Source: Purshia tridentata (Eukaryota > Streptophyta > Magnoliopsida > Rosales > Rosaceae). Taken from it: a stretch of DNA of 64,000 nt. This document shows positions 11,383 to 23,294 of this stretch, one piece after another (position 1 is the stretch's first letter; every line of letters begins with the position of its first letter). The stretch lies in the NCBI GenBank assembly GCA_003254885.1, contig QANT01003108.1, positions 1 to 64,000 of the forward strand, given 5' to 3'. A program made the position numbers and the translations under genes. The notes beneath the pieces are model-generated. The model was not told where the DNA came from. It was given only the letters and a program-made list of their open reading frames with translations, and made no database searches.

Positions 11383-14300
11383 ATGGAGTCGATACAAAGC
11401 CGGGTGGAGTCCTGGATGAAGGAGCAGCGAGCCAGGTTCCTCAAGGTGTCGTGGGGCCCACTGCAATGGCGGATGAGGTGGCCGTGGATTCTGAACGACG
11501 GCGACCGCCAGCACCGGAAGAGGATCCAGAAGGAGTACGAGCGCCGCCGCAAGCAACTCCACGATCTCTGCGGCGCCGTCAAGGCCGGCTCCGTCTCTGA
11601 CTTGCAGGACATCCTCTGCTGCATGGTTCTCTCCGAGTGCGTCTACAAGGTGAACACTGAAATCAAACTCAACTCTCTCACATTTCAATTTGATTCACAT
11701 TCAGTTACCATTTGTTCAATCTCAATTTCCATATATATATGTATATGTAATGCTTACTGTATGTGAATGAATGCTTCATAGAGACCTGCTTCCGAATTGC
11801 TTCGCGCCGTGAACAAATTTAAGGCCGACTTTGGAGAACAAATTGTTTCTTTGGAGCGTGTTCAACCTTCTTCGGATCACGTTCCTCACAGGTGTTTGAT
11901 ATTTTGTTTGTTTGATTTTTTGTTTAATTTCAAGTTTTGAGTCTTTTAGGTCTATTATTTAGCTATTGTGCGTTTCTCTCTTGCAGGTATCTGTTGGCGG
12001 AAGCCGGTGATACACTATTTGCTTCCTTCATTGGAACGAAGCAATACAAGTAAGCGCTATTTGGTTTGATATAATTCATTGGGCATTATTTAGCTTGATA
12101 AACATAATTCATTCACTTGTTTGTTTTTTTATATCATGAAGGGATGTGATGACCGATGCGAATATATTTCAAGGTGCTATATTTCATGAGGATGCCGTGG
12201 AGGATGATACTGATGGGACTGAGACTAATAAATGTAACCCCCCTGAAAACCGAAAGGGAAATGTGGAGAATTTGTTTAATCCTCTTGAATCAAAAGCAAA
12301 GCAAGTAAATGATAAAGCTAAACCTGCTGCTCATCGGGTATGATGGCACCCTGTTTGTTGCAACTTGTATCACTCCTGCAGTCCCACCCACATACGCATT
12401 TGATCTTATGCATGTACATTCCCCCCAGAGGATGTTCTAACCCGCTATACTTTCAAATTTTATCTTTAGGGGTTCTTGGCTCGTGCTAAAGGGATACCTG
12501 CTCTGGAGTTGTACAGGCTTGCTCAAAAGAAAAAACGGAACCTTGTGTTATGTGGACACTCACTTGGTGGAGCAGTAAGTCTGATTAGCTTCTCTGATTA
12601 ACCATTAGTGACTGCATTGCTTGTTATTAGTTAAACTTCTTACTGTATAAGTGCTTTTGCCTGTGTAGGTGGCAGTACTAGCGACCCTTGCTATTTTGAG
12701 GGTTGTTGCTGCTTCTTCTTCATTAAAGGATAATGAAAATGTTCGAGTCAAATGCATAACATTTTCCCAGCCCCCTGTTGGGAATGCAGCATTAAGAGAG
12801 TAGGTTTCTGGTCCCTTGTCAACTGACTTTCTGTGGCACTCGATTTCTTCATCTCTATTATCTTATTTCAACATAATTAAATCTATGCCCTTTATTCTTG
12901 TCTTTTATAGTTATGTTAATGGAAAGGGGTGGCAGCATTACTTCAAGAGTTACTGCATTCCAGAAGATCTGGTGCCTCGCATCTTGTCTCCTGCTTATTT
13001 TCACCATTATAATGCACAACCTCTTTTGGTGTCTGCTGAAACTGAAACTACTAACATATCCATGTTAAAAAGTGAGGAAGCAGTAGAAAAACGCAAAGAG
13101 AATGAGGGTGAGCGGTTGGTTCTGGGTTTGGGACCTGTACAGAGCTCTATCTGGAGACTTTCAAGGCTTGTTCCCTTAGAGGGCGTAAGAAGACAATTTA
13201 ATAAGTACAGAGGAAGGAAAGTTGAATCCATCGAAACATCTTCTCATTCAGATTCTGCTGCTGCGACTGTAGTAGACGAGGACATGGTCCAACCACAGTC
13301 TCTTGAAATCCAGGAGGGTTCTGATGGTATATCTCTTACGCCTATCTCTGATACCGATAAAGAGCCACCAGATGTGGCATCAAGTGGAAAGTTAGCTAAA
13401 AAAAGCACCACCAAAAATGGGGATGGTAGGAAATGGCGCAGGGTGCCTTATTTACCTTCATATGTACCATTCGGGGAGGTATGTAGTACAAACTGATAAC
13501 CCTCTTTCTAATGGATTTTTTGGACTTAGGTGCCTGCATGAGAGACTGGAAAGTAGTCCAAACTATGTAATGTCTGCTGGAATGCTGCCATCAGTCTGTA
13601 TTTTATTGTGTATTCTGATATTGGTACTTATTGGGTTTGTGTGCAATGAGCTGTATGCTGGAGTACTTAATTGGAAGTCATTTATTCTTGGTTTGGTCAT
13701 ATTTGATGTTATCTCTTAGTCTAACATATATGCTATGTATTCTTGGTGTTTCATGAAAATGTTTTTGTTCTTGCTGAAATCCCCCTTTCCCTTTCCAAAA
13801 AAGTAAAAGAGAAAGAAAACACCCGGATTGCCCTGCTGTTAGAAAACTAAAACTAAAAAAAATTAAATATTCAATTTTGAATAAGCTTTATGCTGTAGTA
13901 GACGAGGACATAAAATTAATTTTGTGAGCTCATCAGAAATATGTTATTTCATGCCAGCTTTATCTCTTGGAAAATTCATCAGTGGAGTCACTATCAGATG
14001 CAGAGTACTCCAAGTTGACATCGGTATGAGCTTCCTTTGCTTGACCATCATTTTTGTGTGTGTAAATTATAATATTTTCTCCTGCATAGAGTTTTTGAGT
14101 TCTACAGGTTTGCTTGTTCTCAAGTAGTTGTAGCAATGTCTGGAATTTCTCATTTTATTTGCTTTTCTGGCAAAGGCATTTTCAGGTCAGATCTGTGATT
14201 GCAGAACTTAGGGAACGATTTCAATCACATTCAATGAAGGCATATAGGTCTCGATTCCAGAGGTATAAATAGTTCTGCAGAAGATCTGCCCAGAACTTGA

Positions 14301-16562
14301 AATCTCTGCAAGTGATGCTTTGAAAATGCAATCTCATGTACTTCATTTTGACATTATTTATCATGCAAGTCTAAGTATTTAAAGTTTCTTACTTGATGTA
14401 ACCTTGTTTCTTCTGCAGAATTTATGACCTGTGCATGAGAGATGATACCTCTCCTTTTTTAGGAATAGAGCAACTGCAACAGTTTCCGCATCTTCAGCAA
14501 TGGCTTGGTCTTGCTGTTGCAGGAACTGTGGAACTTGGGCATATTGTTGAGTCTCCAGTTATCCGTACAGCTACTTCAGTTGCTCCTCTTGGATGGAATG
14601 GCGTACCTGGTGGTAAGAATGGAGACCCGTTAAAAGTTGATATCACTGGTTTTGGATTGCATCTTTGTACACTTGTTCACGCTCAAGTGAATGGTAACTG
14701 GTATTGTTCATTCACTTCATTGAAACTTTATTCCGACCTCCATTGATGTCTCTATGCATGATTATTATATTTATATGACATTATATCTTCTATCAGGTGT
14801 TCAACTACCGTAGAATCTTTTCCTTCAACCCCAACTTACTCTTCAAATTATGGAGAGAAGCCGGAACTACAAAAAATGAGAGTCTTAGTTGGGGCTCCAT
14901 TAAGACAGCCACCAAAGCATCAGATGGTAGCGGATTCATTGATTCATGTGTTTCATTCTATTGATTCCAACACAGCTAATCTCAATAGGGAGCACACTTC
15001 AGGACCATTTCATGAGGAAAAGTCCATCCTTCCTGAAGGTTTAGGTGATTTTTTAATCTTTTGCACCAGTGATTTTACCACGGTCTCTAAAGAGGTTCAT
15101 GTGAGAACTCGTAGGGTGCGGTTACTTGGCCTTGAGGTATTGATGTTTTAAATTCTTGGTCAAACTTTTTTTGTATATTTTGTTTTCCATGAAGTGATTT
15201 GCATGATTTATTGACTATTAGGGTGCTGGTAAGACTTCTCTTTTTAAGGCAATATTATCCCAAGGCAGAATAACCAATATTTCCAAAGTTGAGAATATGC
15301 TTCCGGAGACTGATATCCAAGAAGGTATTTCTGGTGGTCTATGCTTCTGTGATTCAGCAGGGGTAAATTTGCAGGTATTTCCTCCTTTCTTGATAAAGAA
15401 TGTCTCCTTTGGCATGGAATATCTTATCTTTTGTATAACATATCTGAGTTGGTTTTTTGGCCGAATATCTTAGTTATTTATGTAATCCTCTTTTTCATGA
15501 TTTATGGTCATGTTTCTGAAATTCGTATTACAGGAGATAAATTCAGAGGCCACTCATTTCAGAGATGAACTATGGACAGGAATTCGTGATCTTAATCGAA
15601 AGACAGACTTGATTGTTCTCGTCCATAACCTGTCTCATAGAATACCTCGCTTTAATCACTCAAATGGATCACAGCAAAAGCCAGCCCTTTCACTTCTACT
15701 GGATGAAGCAAAATCGCTTGGAATTCCTTGGGTTCTTGCCGTAACAAACAAATTTTCTGTCAGTGCTCATCAGCAGAAATCAGCGATTGATGCTGTTGTC
15801 CAGTCATACCAAGCTTCTCCAAGCACCACTAGCGTTACCAATTCCTGTCCATATGTAATGCACAGTGCTGCAAATACCACTTTGCCATGGGGTGCAATCA
15901 CTGGAGATGCTGATGGGAGGATAGTGGCTCAAAAGATTTTTTTTGCTCCCATCAATCTTGTTAGGAGGCCTTTCCAGAAGAAAGAAATCATTCTCCCAGT
16001 GGAGGGTGTCAACTCTCTTTGTCAAGTAGTCCATCACGTGCTTCGGAGTCATGAGGAAACCGCCTTTCAGGTAAACAAGCGTCTAATCAATTTTATGGTT
16101 AACATGAAGGATGTTAATAGTTTATCTATTTATTTTTAAATTTCTTCCCTCAAATAAGCTTATCTTTTTCCATGGTGGGTGGTCTGTTCTAAAAAGCACT
16201 CGCATTGGTGCTCTCATCTGGGTTGCTCTTTTCATTCATATTAAATGTCATCTTGTCATGTTACAATTTTTTTATTATTGATACACTTGATATGCCTATG
16301 GACGGGGTGGGTGCCGGGTGGTCTATTCATCTGTCAAACTATCAACGTTTATCACATGTTTTTCATTTTAAAGGAACTTGCAAGAGATAGGCTTTTGGTG
16401 GAAATGGCACGAGAGCGTGAAATGGCTATGAATGCAAGTCGTGATTCTCAAGCCAAGGCAAATTCACTCTCAGCTGCAGCTGTGGGTGCTTCTCTTGGAG
16501 CTGGTCTTGGCATTGTCTTGGCTGTTGTCATGGGTGCAGCATCTGCCTTGCGGAAACCTTAA
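11383..16562 (+). CDS. Class 3 lipase fused to a P-loop GTPase-like domain
   Basis: Fourteen exons, all in phase: 11383-11649, 11782-11891, 11987-12049, 12142-12337, 12470-12574, 12669-12799, 12911-13478, 13958-14023, 14186-14262, 14419-14700, 14797-15136, 15222-15374, 15534-16070 and 16374-16562 (1,027 residues). The N-terminal half is an alpha/beta-hydrolase with nucleophile motif GHSLGGA (Ser243) and a plausible acid region EDLVPRIL. The C-terminal half has a P-loop (GLEGAGKT, about 733-740), a DxxG motif (DSAG, about 779-782) and a weak G4 (TNKF, about 857-860, without the usual Asp). The end is a Gly/Ala-rich hydrophobic stretch that could insert in or lie on a membrane. It resembles Arabidopsis At3g07400, about 1,003 residues. 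The substrate is unknown. Lipid hydrolysis controlled by nucleotide binding is an inference. Confidence 0.88.
15438..15475 (-). mobile_element. Old micro-insertion ggcc-A(n) inside a lipase-gene intron
   Basis: Within the intron 15375-15533, acatatctgagtt (15438-15450) and gaatatcttagtt (15463-15475) flank ggttttttggcc. On the minus strand the insert reads ggcc-A(6). The flanks match at 10 of 13 bases, so this would be an aged member of the same micro-insertion class. Confidence 0.4.
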
Positions 16563-17082
16563 GAACTCACATGTCGGATATATTTATTCTACAGAGACAG
16601 TAGTTGGTTATAGGATCTGCCTTGTTTCAAGTTACTCGTAGCTGATTAAAGGCCATTTTTTCATTTTTTTTCCTGTTAAATTTATTAGCGGCAAGAAAAA
16701 TAGGTATTGTAGATGGAAAATGTTCTCCCGAAAACCATGTCAATTTAGATTGCTACTTGTTCCTAATGTATAGAGATTTTTTTATTTTTGAAATAGACTT
16801 TTAGTTCAGGAAACCTTGTGTGCAATTCCATCAATGGTTTTGTAGGAAAGAAAGAAAGAAAGAAATAAAGAAAAAAGAAGCTTAGCCATTGCTTTTTTAT
16901 TTCCTTGAATCTTTTTTATTTTTATTCTGTTTTCAGCCTCTGTGCACCCATAGGCAAAGTTGGAAGTTTAGAAATTTCTTTTGGATGCTGTCGCAATCGT
17001 CATTGATCAAATAATTGGGTGAATATAGAAGTCCCCTTCAATAGATCTAGCATCCGAAGAATACAAGTAATCGGCCCAATGG

Positions 17083-17122
17083 GCCTCCAATGATTTCTTT
17101 TGTAAGAAGCCTCCAATAATTT
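17083..17122. repeat. Short direct repeat flanking a 12-bp insert
   Basis: gcctccaatgattt (17083-17096) and gcctccaataattt (17109-17122) flank cttttgtaagaa. The layout is like a target-site duplication round a tiny insert, which on the minus strand would be ttcttacaaaag. It could equally be a small repair duplication. Confidence 0.4.
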
Positions 17123-17174
17123 AAAAAATAAAATAATACATCCAGAATTCCAGAGCGTGCTTAAAGTGGAACAT

Positions 17175-17231
17175 GAGAATTCAAATTGTTCTTAATTTTT
17201 TTTTTTGTTGAAAAGAGAACTCAAATTATTT
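17175..17231. repeat. Direct repeat flanking a poly(T) insert
   Basis: gagaattcaaattgtt (17175-17190) and gagaactcaaattatt (17215-17230) flank a T-rich insert ending gttgaaaa. The arrangement looks like an aged retroposed tail with target-site duplications, of another sequence type than the cctggcc inserts. Confidence 0.45.
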
Positions 17232-17554
17232 AAAAATCCGATTGTGGAAGAACTTTGCGGCTCGAAAGATTTGAAAGCTCTGCTTATCACGTTTTAACTT
17301 GTTTAAAATAGTAGGAAAAAATGCAACCATCTATGATGACTCTACTGTAGTGCATGAATTATGAATATAATTATGAAAAGTAGTCTTATTCATTGCTAAT
17401 CCCCAGTGAAACATTGATGTATAACAAGCTTAGTCATCAATAACCCTAGTACTCACCCTAAAAACAATTAAGCAAGATTTTTTTTTCTTCTTTCAGAAAA
17501 GGGCTGAGGAAAAAGAACATTTTAAAGAGAAATGTAAAACTGAAGGAATTGAGA

Positions 17555-19760
17555 TCATCCACCACAACAAGAAAGACTTTTCCTCGAATCTGCCCCGTTT
17601 TTCACCAGGCTTACTCGATTGACAGACAACTCAGCCTTATAAGAATCAGAATTTAGGACTTTCCTGCTGACATTGTTGTAGATTTCCTGGATAACCATCT
17701 CAAAAGCCGTTTGAACATTTGTGGAATTAAGTGCAGAAGTCTCCATGAAGAACATGCCCTCTTCTTCTGCAAGACTTTTGCCTTCTTCCACACTCACATC
17801 CCTTATATTCTCCAAATCACACTTATTCCCTACCAACATCCTTGCTACTGTTGTATCGCAATGAGCTGCATAATCATTCAATTAAAGCATCAACAAGTCT
17901 GACCCCAATAAATTGGAGATATGAACAAAAGTTCTTTATTATCAATTCCAGGGTGATAAATAGAAGATAAAGATAAAGATACTAATGGAACTACAGAAAT
18001 TATCAAGTTGATATAAACATTATATACTCTGTAGTAAGCTGGTCATGCATCACTCTGTAACTCTGTTGCGCCCAAGTTGCAGTAATATTTATATAGCTTA
18101 GTTAAGTAAACAGAAGAGTACCTCGGATGATAGTATAATAAAACAGAAGTATATGTTTTCCCTCGTGATTACGAAGAGTAACATGAATGTGTTTTCATCA
18201 AGAAAAAAGAGTAATATAAATATTCGGCTTTAGGTGAGAACTCTCCATTTATCTGTTAACTGATCAATGGGATTCAAGAACATCTTAATTGCACATGTCA
18301 CACTTCATATTTTACTTTTACTTTTTATATCCACACACGTCAAACCAATCAGAAATTTATGAATGTGCATACGTGAAATCCTATTTACAGACAGGTTAGT
18401 GAAATTACTAAATACTTGGTTTGTCCAAACTCAATGCAAAGCAAGGGAAATACAACATTCTTTCTAAGCAACTTAATGAATTCGAGTATTACCCATTCAG
18501 TTACTACAATTTGAATCTATTTTGTATACACACAAAAATGCATCAAATTTTTTTTTCGTTAGATGAAATCAGAACAGTATAAGCATCCAATCAATTCCTT
18601 AGACCAAACCATGTTAAGACAATTTGAAGGATTTGGGAACATAAGCAAAAATATTGAAAATTATTTAATCCTTCTACAAAAAGGACATTATCCCACTGGT
18701 TCTAAGATACGTATGAGGTCTAACATTGATGACAAACATCCAAGTTATAGATGTTAACTGGTTTGGAATCTGTTGCCTTTCAATATCAATAATAAACTCC
18801 ATGCTATGCAACCACCAATCATAAAACGTGGAACTAGAGCTTAAATGCTTTACCTAACCTTTTTAAGTGTTCAATAGCAAAAATATCCTAGTTGTACTCC
18901 CCAAGAAGACCACATATTGCACATCTTCCCTATTAACATGGGCAACAAATATTATGGTAAAAGAAAAAACACGGGCAACAAATATCAGCCACAAAAATAG
19001 TAGTATTCCTTACTTGGGGTTTCTGCACCCAGTTGCAGCAAGTTGTTTTTAACCAAATTATCATTACCACCACAGATTGTGCACCCAATTATGAACAATG
19101 AACAGCACCAATTCGAAGTCTGGACGTATTCTCAGTATAGCATTTTCAGGGAAGTACATGTTCCCAGTGGCCGATCCAGGATTTCAAACCCGGGGATGTT
19201 CCTAAGTAATTACAAGCTTTCTATTTCCAATTATACAAATGAAGTACACAAACAACACGCAGTCAACAAACTATCATTTCCTTATTTTCCTACATATTGG
19301 GCGACTGCTAGTGGGCATAAAATAGAAAAACAAAGCCAAAACCACAATAAATCTCTTAACTTTCCCACATTTTCTGACCAACCAAACAGAAGCAAACTAA
19401 ATTAGCAAAAGGGGTATGCAAAAACTTACTAGTGAGCTCATCGAGCCAACGCTTGACGCTCTCAAAGGTGGTCTTCCTACTGATATCATAGACTATAAGA
19501 GCACCCACAGCGCCTCTATAGTAAGCAGAGGTGACAGCCCTGAAGCGCTCTTGGCCAGCAGTGTCCCAGATCTGGGCCTTGACCTCTTTGCCATCGATTT
19601 CCACCGCCTGGGTCTGAAACTCGACCCCAATTGTGGCCTTTGAGTTCTGGTCGAACTCGTTACGAGCGAAGCGCGAGAGCAGGTTCGACTTGCCCACCGC
19701 CGAGTCGCCTATGAGCACTACCTTGAACAAGTACTCCTCGCCGCCTTGTTGCTCCTCCAT
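17555..19760 (-). CDS. RABA5: RabA5-type small GTPase
   Basis: Two exons: 19760-19430 and 17865-17555, split by a 1,564-bp intron, giving 213 residues. All five G motifs are visible: GDSAVGKSN (G1), the Thr of SKATIGVEF (G2), WDTAGQE (G3), NKCD (G4) and ETSA (G5). The protein ends in CCGG, a geranylgeranylation signal. The split falls inside DELTT, and the join restores the family sequence [18 protein letters not shown]. RabA (Rab11-like) GTPases direct vesicle traffic from the trans-Golgi/recycling endosome to the plasma membrane and cell plate. The best match I recall is Arabidopsis RABA5b (At3g07410), supported by the neighbouring genes. Confidence 0.93.
18936..18985. repeat. Direct repeat round an A-rich insert in the RabA5 intron
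   Basis: acatgggcaacaaatat (18936-18952) and acacgggcaacaaatat (18969-18985) flank tatggtaaaagaaaaa. The near-identical 17-bp flanks and A-rich insert again look like a tiny retroposition or a templated repair event. Confidence 0.45.
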
Positions 19761-21656
19761 TTGGGTCTCTCTCTCTGTCTATCTCTTTCTGTGTGAGTGT
19801 GAATTGCTTGCTTCGTCTTTTATGGAAAGGACGCGTTATATATGGTGTGTGAGAAAGTTCGGGTTAGCTTTCCGGTGCGGGAAAGGTAAGCACAGGACAA
19901 GCCGCGTAATTGGCGGGTTATTATCACAATTTTCGTGATTTTTTTCCCTCTTGTTACAAATTTACAATTACAGTTCCTCATTTACATTTACAGTTAAGAT
20001 TAAATCAAACAAAAATAAAACGTGTAATTTACCTTTCTTCGTCTAATATTTGGGCTTTGGCTGGGCCTTGACTTGAGTGGTTGCAGCCTTGCAGGTGAGA
20101 AAGTGAATGCCACTGTAATACTGTTAAAATCTGTTACATGGCTTTTATTTGCATGCAGATAGAAATTAGGTTTCATTTATGAAAAATACGGCTGTGTCGG
20201 TTATGTGGTAGTGATATTGAAAGTCTGACGGTGAGTTTTGTCAATATTTATTTGGACATTATGACAGCGTGTGTCTTGGTTTTATGGTAACAGCAATATT
20301 ATATATCACAGTATTTTTTCTCATAATTCCTTAAACAATTTTGTCTATGTGGTTAACGAGATTTGAGTGTTTAAGCTCAAGTTTTAGGATTATATTAATA
20401 TATTGTATGTGTTGATGAAGTGACAATTTTTAATACGATACTATGATAAAGCTTGAAAATTGAAATCAGTATATATTATATAAATAAAGCACTTAGCATG
20501 CAGGGTTGGGATAATGACAACTAGAGTAATTCGATTTTGACGCGATAAACACAGGTATTCAAGATCATCAATATTCTATTTATAAATTATGTGCTTGATT
20601 GATCCATTCTTTATTGGGGAGGTATATATTTTCTATAATTTCATTCAAAAATTTTATGCATTTGAACAAATTTCATTGCTTCTTCTATCATGTTGATCTG
20701 TTTGTTTCAGATTTTAGTAAAGTTGACATAGTTTATATTGTTTCAACTTTCAAGAAAGTACCCTTTACTATACTTATAAAAGGAGGACATTTTGTATTCC
20801 AAGGACAAATATTATATAAACAACTAATTTTAATTCTTTTAATCCATCTACTAAATAGTAATAATCTATGTGATTGGTTTCAATCTTGATGCTACACAGT
20901 ACACATCTGTATAGCCGCAACTTTATTGCTTGTGTGACTTTGCATCAAATTATGAATTTTAAGAAAAGAAAAGAAGAATACACATTGGATCTCAAACAAT
21001 GCAAGGTGGAGTGTTTTCTTCTCTATAGATTATACCTTTTCCAACAATTGAACGAGTCAAGAGTCGAGACAAACCTAAAGAGAAGACTCATAAAGCGATT
21101 GGGAAGTCAATGGTCAGTAATCCAAGCCCAAAAAGTTGCCCATTTTCAGATATTTTCTCATGCGCACAGCTTTGAGTGATTGAGTATTTTATACACTTTC
21201 TTATGATTGCCCTCTACTTCCTTATTTATAAAAACTATTCATTTGGTAGTAGGATCAAACCTACTAACTTATCTCGATTCGAATTCTCTACTGGTCTTTT
21301 TGGTGTTGATCTTGTGCGTATGCCTAAAACTACGTCATTTTAGACTCATCCCACTCACATCCATAGATGCTTCTGGCCAGTTACCACTGTGCAACTGCTA
21401 AGCTCACTATATATCATGTTTAAATAGCACCTTGATTGGTTTTCATGCAAAATGTCCTTCTAGAAAGTTAGAAACAATGCCTGGCCTGTTTATCCAGTCT
21501 TGGGCGGTTAGTGGGCCAACAATTATAGTCAAAAATTGCAGCTGCTATGCTATGCTATTGGCTTCCCCAAATATCCACTTCCATCGATCTCCACTTTAAG
21601 AGGAACCCCATAAATGAATCTTCAATCTTCTTGTCATGCATTTGAGGTGAGCTACA
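19761..21656. other. Intergenic region between RabA5 and the DUF26 gene
   Basis: Contains the RabA5 leader and promoter (a TATA-like element near 19835-19843 on the minus strand, about 75-83 bp before its ATG) and the upstream region of the DUF26 gene. Reading frames at 20599-20889 and 20874-21179 show no family likeness and are treated as chance. I see nothing else. Confidence 0.55.
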
Positions 21657-22457
21657 ATGAAGGTTATGAACTTGTCATACACTATTCTTCTCTTACTAGT
21701 GATTCTATCCACTAGCAGTACAGAATCTGCAGATCCATTGGGAGATTTCTGCAACAAAGACAGTGCTAACATAACTCCAGGTAGTCAAATATCATCAAAT
21801 ATTGATAGTTTGTTGGCTGATCTGGTGCCCAAAACTGCCTCAACTGGCTTTGTTGCTACCTCCTATGGTAATGGCGAATACCAAGTCTATGGCCTGGCTC
21901 AATGCAGAGGAGATGTTGTGGGCAGCAAAGACTGCTCAAGTTGTATCCAAGATGCTGCAAAGCAAATCCGCAATCGTTGTCAGAACCAAGCAGATGCAAG
22001 AATTTGGTATGACTATTGCTTTTTGAGGTACCTCAACAAGAATTTCATCGGAGAAGTTGATACATCTTTCGGTATAATTTACTATAATGTTGGGAATGTG
22101 ACAGATCCAGAGAATTTTAAGAATGAACTTGGAGTTCTGGTGGATAAGATTAAGGCACAAGCTGTGGTGCCAAAGAATGAAGGACTTGGGAAAGGTGAGA
22201 CCAAGCTATCACCATTTGTGACACTATATGCATTAGTGCAATGCACAAGGGACCTATCTCAGCTAGGCTGTTCTCAGTGCTTAGCCATTGCAGTGGGAAA
22301 TTTCGAAACAATTTGTGACAACCGCAAGGGCTGTAGAGTTTTATATAGTAGTTGTTATGTCAGATATGAGCTCTATCCATTTTTCTTCCCAGTTGATTCA
22401 AACAGTACCATGAAAGCTGTGGCTGATAATACTCTAATGGCTGTAGTTTATCCGTAG
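21657..22457 (+). CDS. Cysteine-rich repeat secretory protein (two DUF26/Gnk2 domains)
   Basis: Single-exon 266-residue protein with a signal peptide (about 1-24, ending STESA) and two DUF26 domains. Each carries the cysteine signature: CRGDVVGSKDCSSC in the first and CTRDLSQLGCSQC in the second. There is no transmembrane segment or kinase domain after them, so this is the secreted CRRSP38-like class rather than a receptor kinase or a plasmodesmal PDLP. DUF26 domains are lectin-like; some bind mannose and act in defence. In the first signature nine residues separate the first two cysteines, one more than the usual eight. It sits between RabA5 and AsnRS on the opposite strand, apparently added to an otherwise conserved gene order. 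Confidence 0.9.
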   Translation: MKVMNLSYTILLLLVILSTSSTESADPLGDFCNKDSANITPGSQISSNIDSLLADLVPKTASTGFVATSYGNGEYQVYGLAQCRGDVVGSKDCSSCIQDAAKQIRNRCQNQADARIWYDYCFLRYLNKNFIGEVDTSFGIIYYNVGNVTDPENFKNELGVLVDKIKAQAVVPKNEGLGKGETKLSPFVTLYALVQCTRDLSQLGCSQCLAIAVGNFETICDNRKGCRVLYSSCYVRYELYPFFFPVDSNSTMKAVADNTLMAVVYP

Positions 22458-23294
22458 AGTTTCTATTAATTGTATGCTGGTTAAAATAAGGTACTCCATA
22501 GGAAGATGTGGCACAAACTTTAATGCATTTGTGTGTGTGTGTGTGTGTGTTTTATATATTAATAACAAATAACAGCTTTGATAAGTATGCACATGTATCT
22601 TAATTTTTCTTCTTTCTGGTATATTTTGATAAGTATGATATTCCATTGGCTTTGCACACAAGGGATGACAATTACAGAGGATGCATTTTCTTGTTAGTGG
22701 GCATTCAATATAGCATAGTTCATTTTCAGGTCATTTTCATTCCATTGAGGTGGGCTCTCACTGATCAGAGGGATTGGCAGGATGCCTCTTTGACTACAAC
22801 CACTTCAATTATCCACAAAGCCAATGGAATATCAGATCTGGTGGCAATATATGGGTTTAAAATTAGGCCTACTCCAAGAAGTGTACAGTTGAGAATATTA
22901 TGTTGGGTCAACCTCATAATGCTTAATAGCTGTTTGTCAGTGGTAATTGTGGGTCAATCTCACAAGTCATAACCTTTCAATTCAATGACATAACATCCAT
23001 TAAAGATTTCTTATACTTGGCTCTTACATCATATATTCAAAGACGCTTTCAATGGCCCTGCCAAATTTAGTCACTTCAAAGAAAGAATGAGAAATTTTTC
23101 AACACTAATTGCTAATTTTATTATTCATTTACATGTATTCACATGGTTTGAGAATTTAATTTCCCAAGAATTACATAAGATGCTCCATATTTGTACTCAG
23201 TGTATGCTTACAATATTTCGCCCTTTTTGCTCATTTACATGGGGAGTATGATGAATTTCTTGATCTGGAGTGAAGTTTCTTTCCAGAAAGTTGG
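22458..23294. other. 3' intergenic region between the DUF26 and AsnRS genes
   Basis: Convergent gene ends. It includes a (gt)10 microsatellite at 22531-22550. Small reading frames here have no recognisable family, and I see no RNA gene. Confidence 0.5.

Larger units (their letters stand above)
16563..17554. other. Convergent 3' region between the lipase gene and the RabA5 gene
   Basis: No gene is seen. The sequence holds the two 3' untranslated regions, a (gaaa)n run near 16850, and two near-duplicated patches with short inserts (17083-17122 and 17175-17231). Confidence 0.55.
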
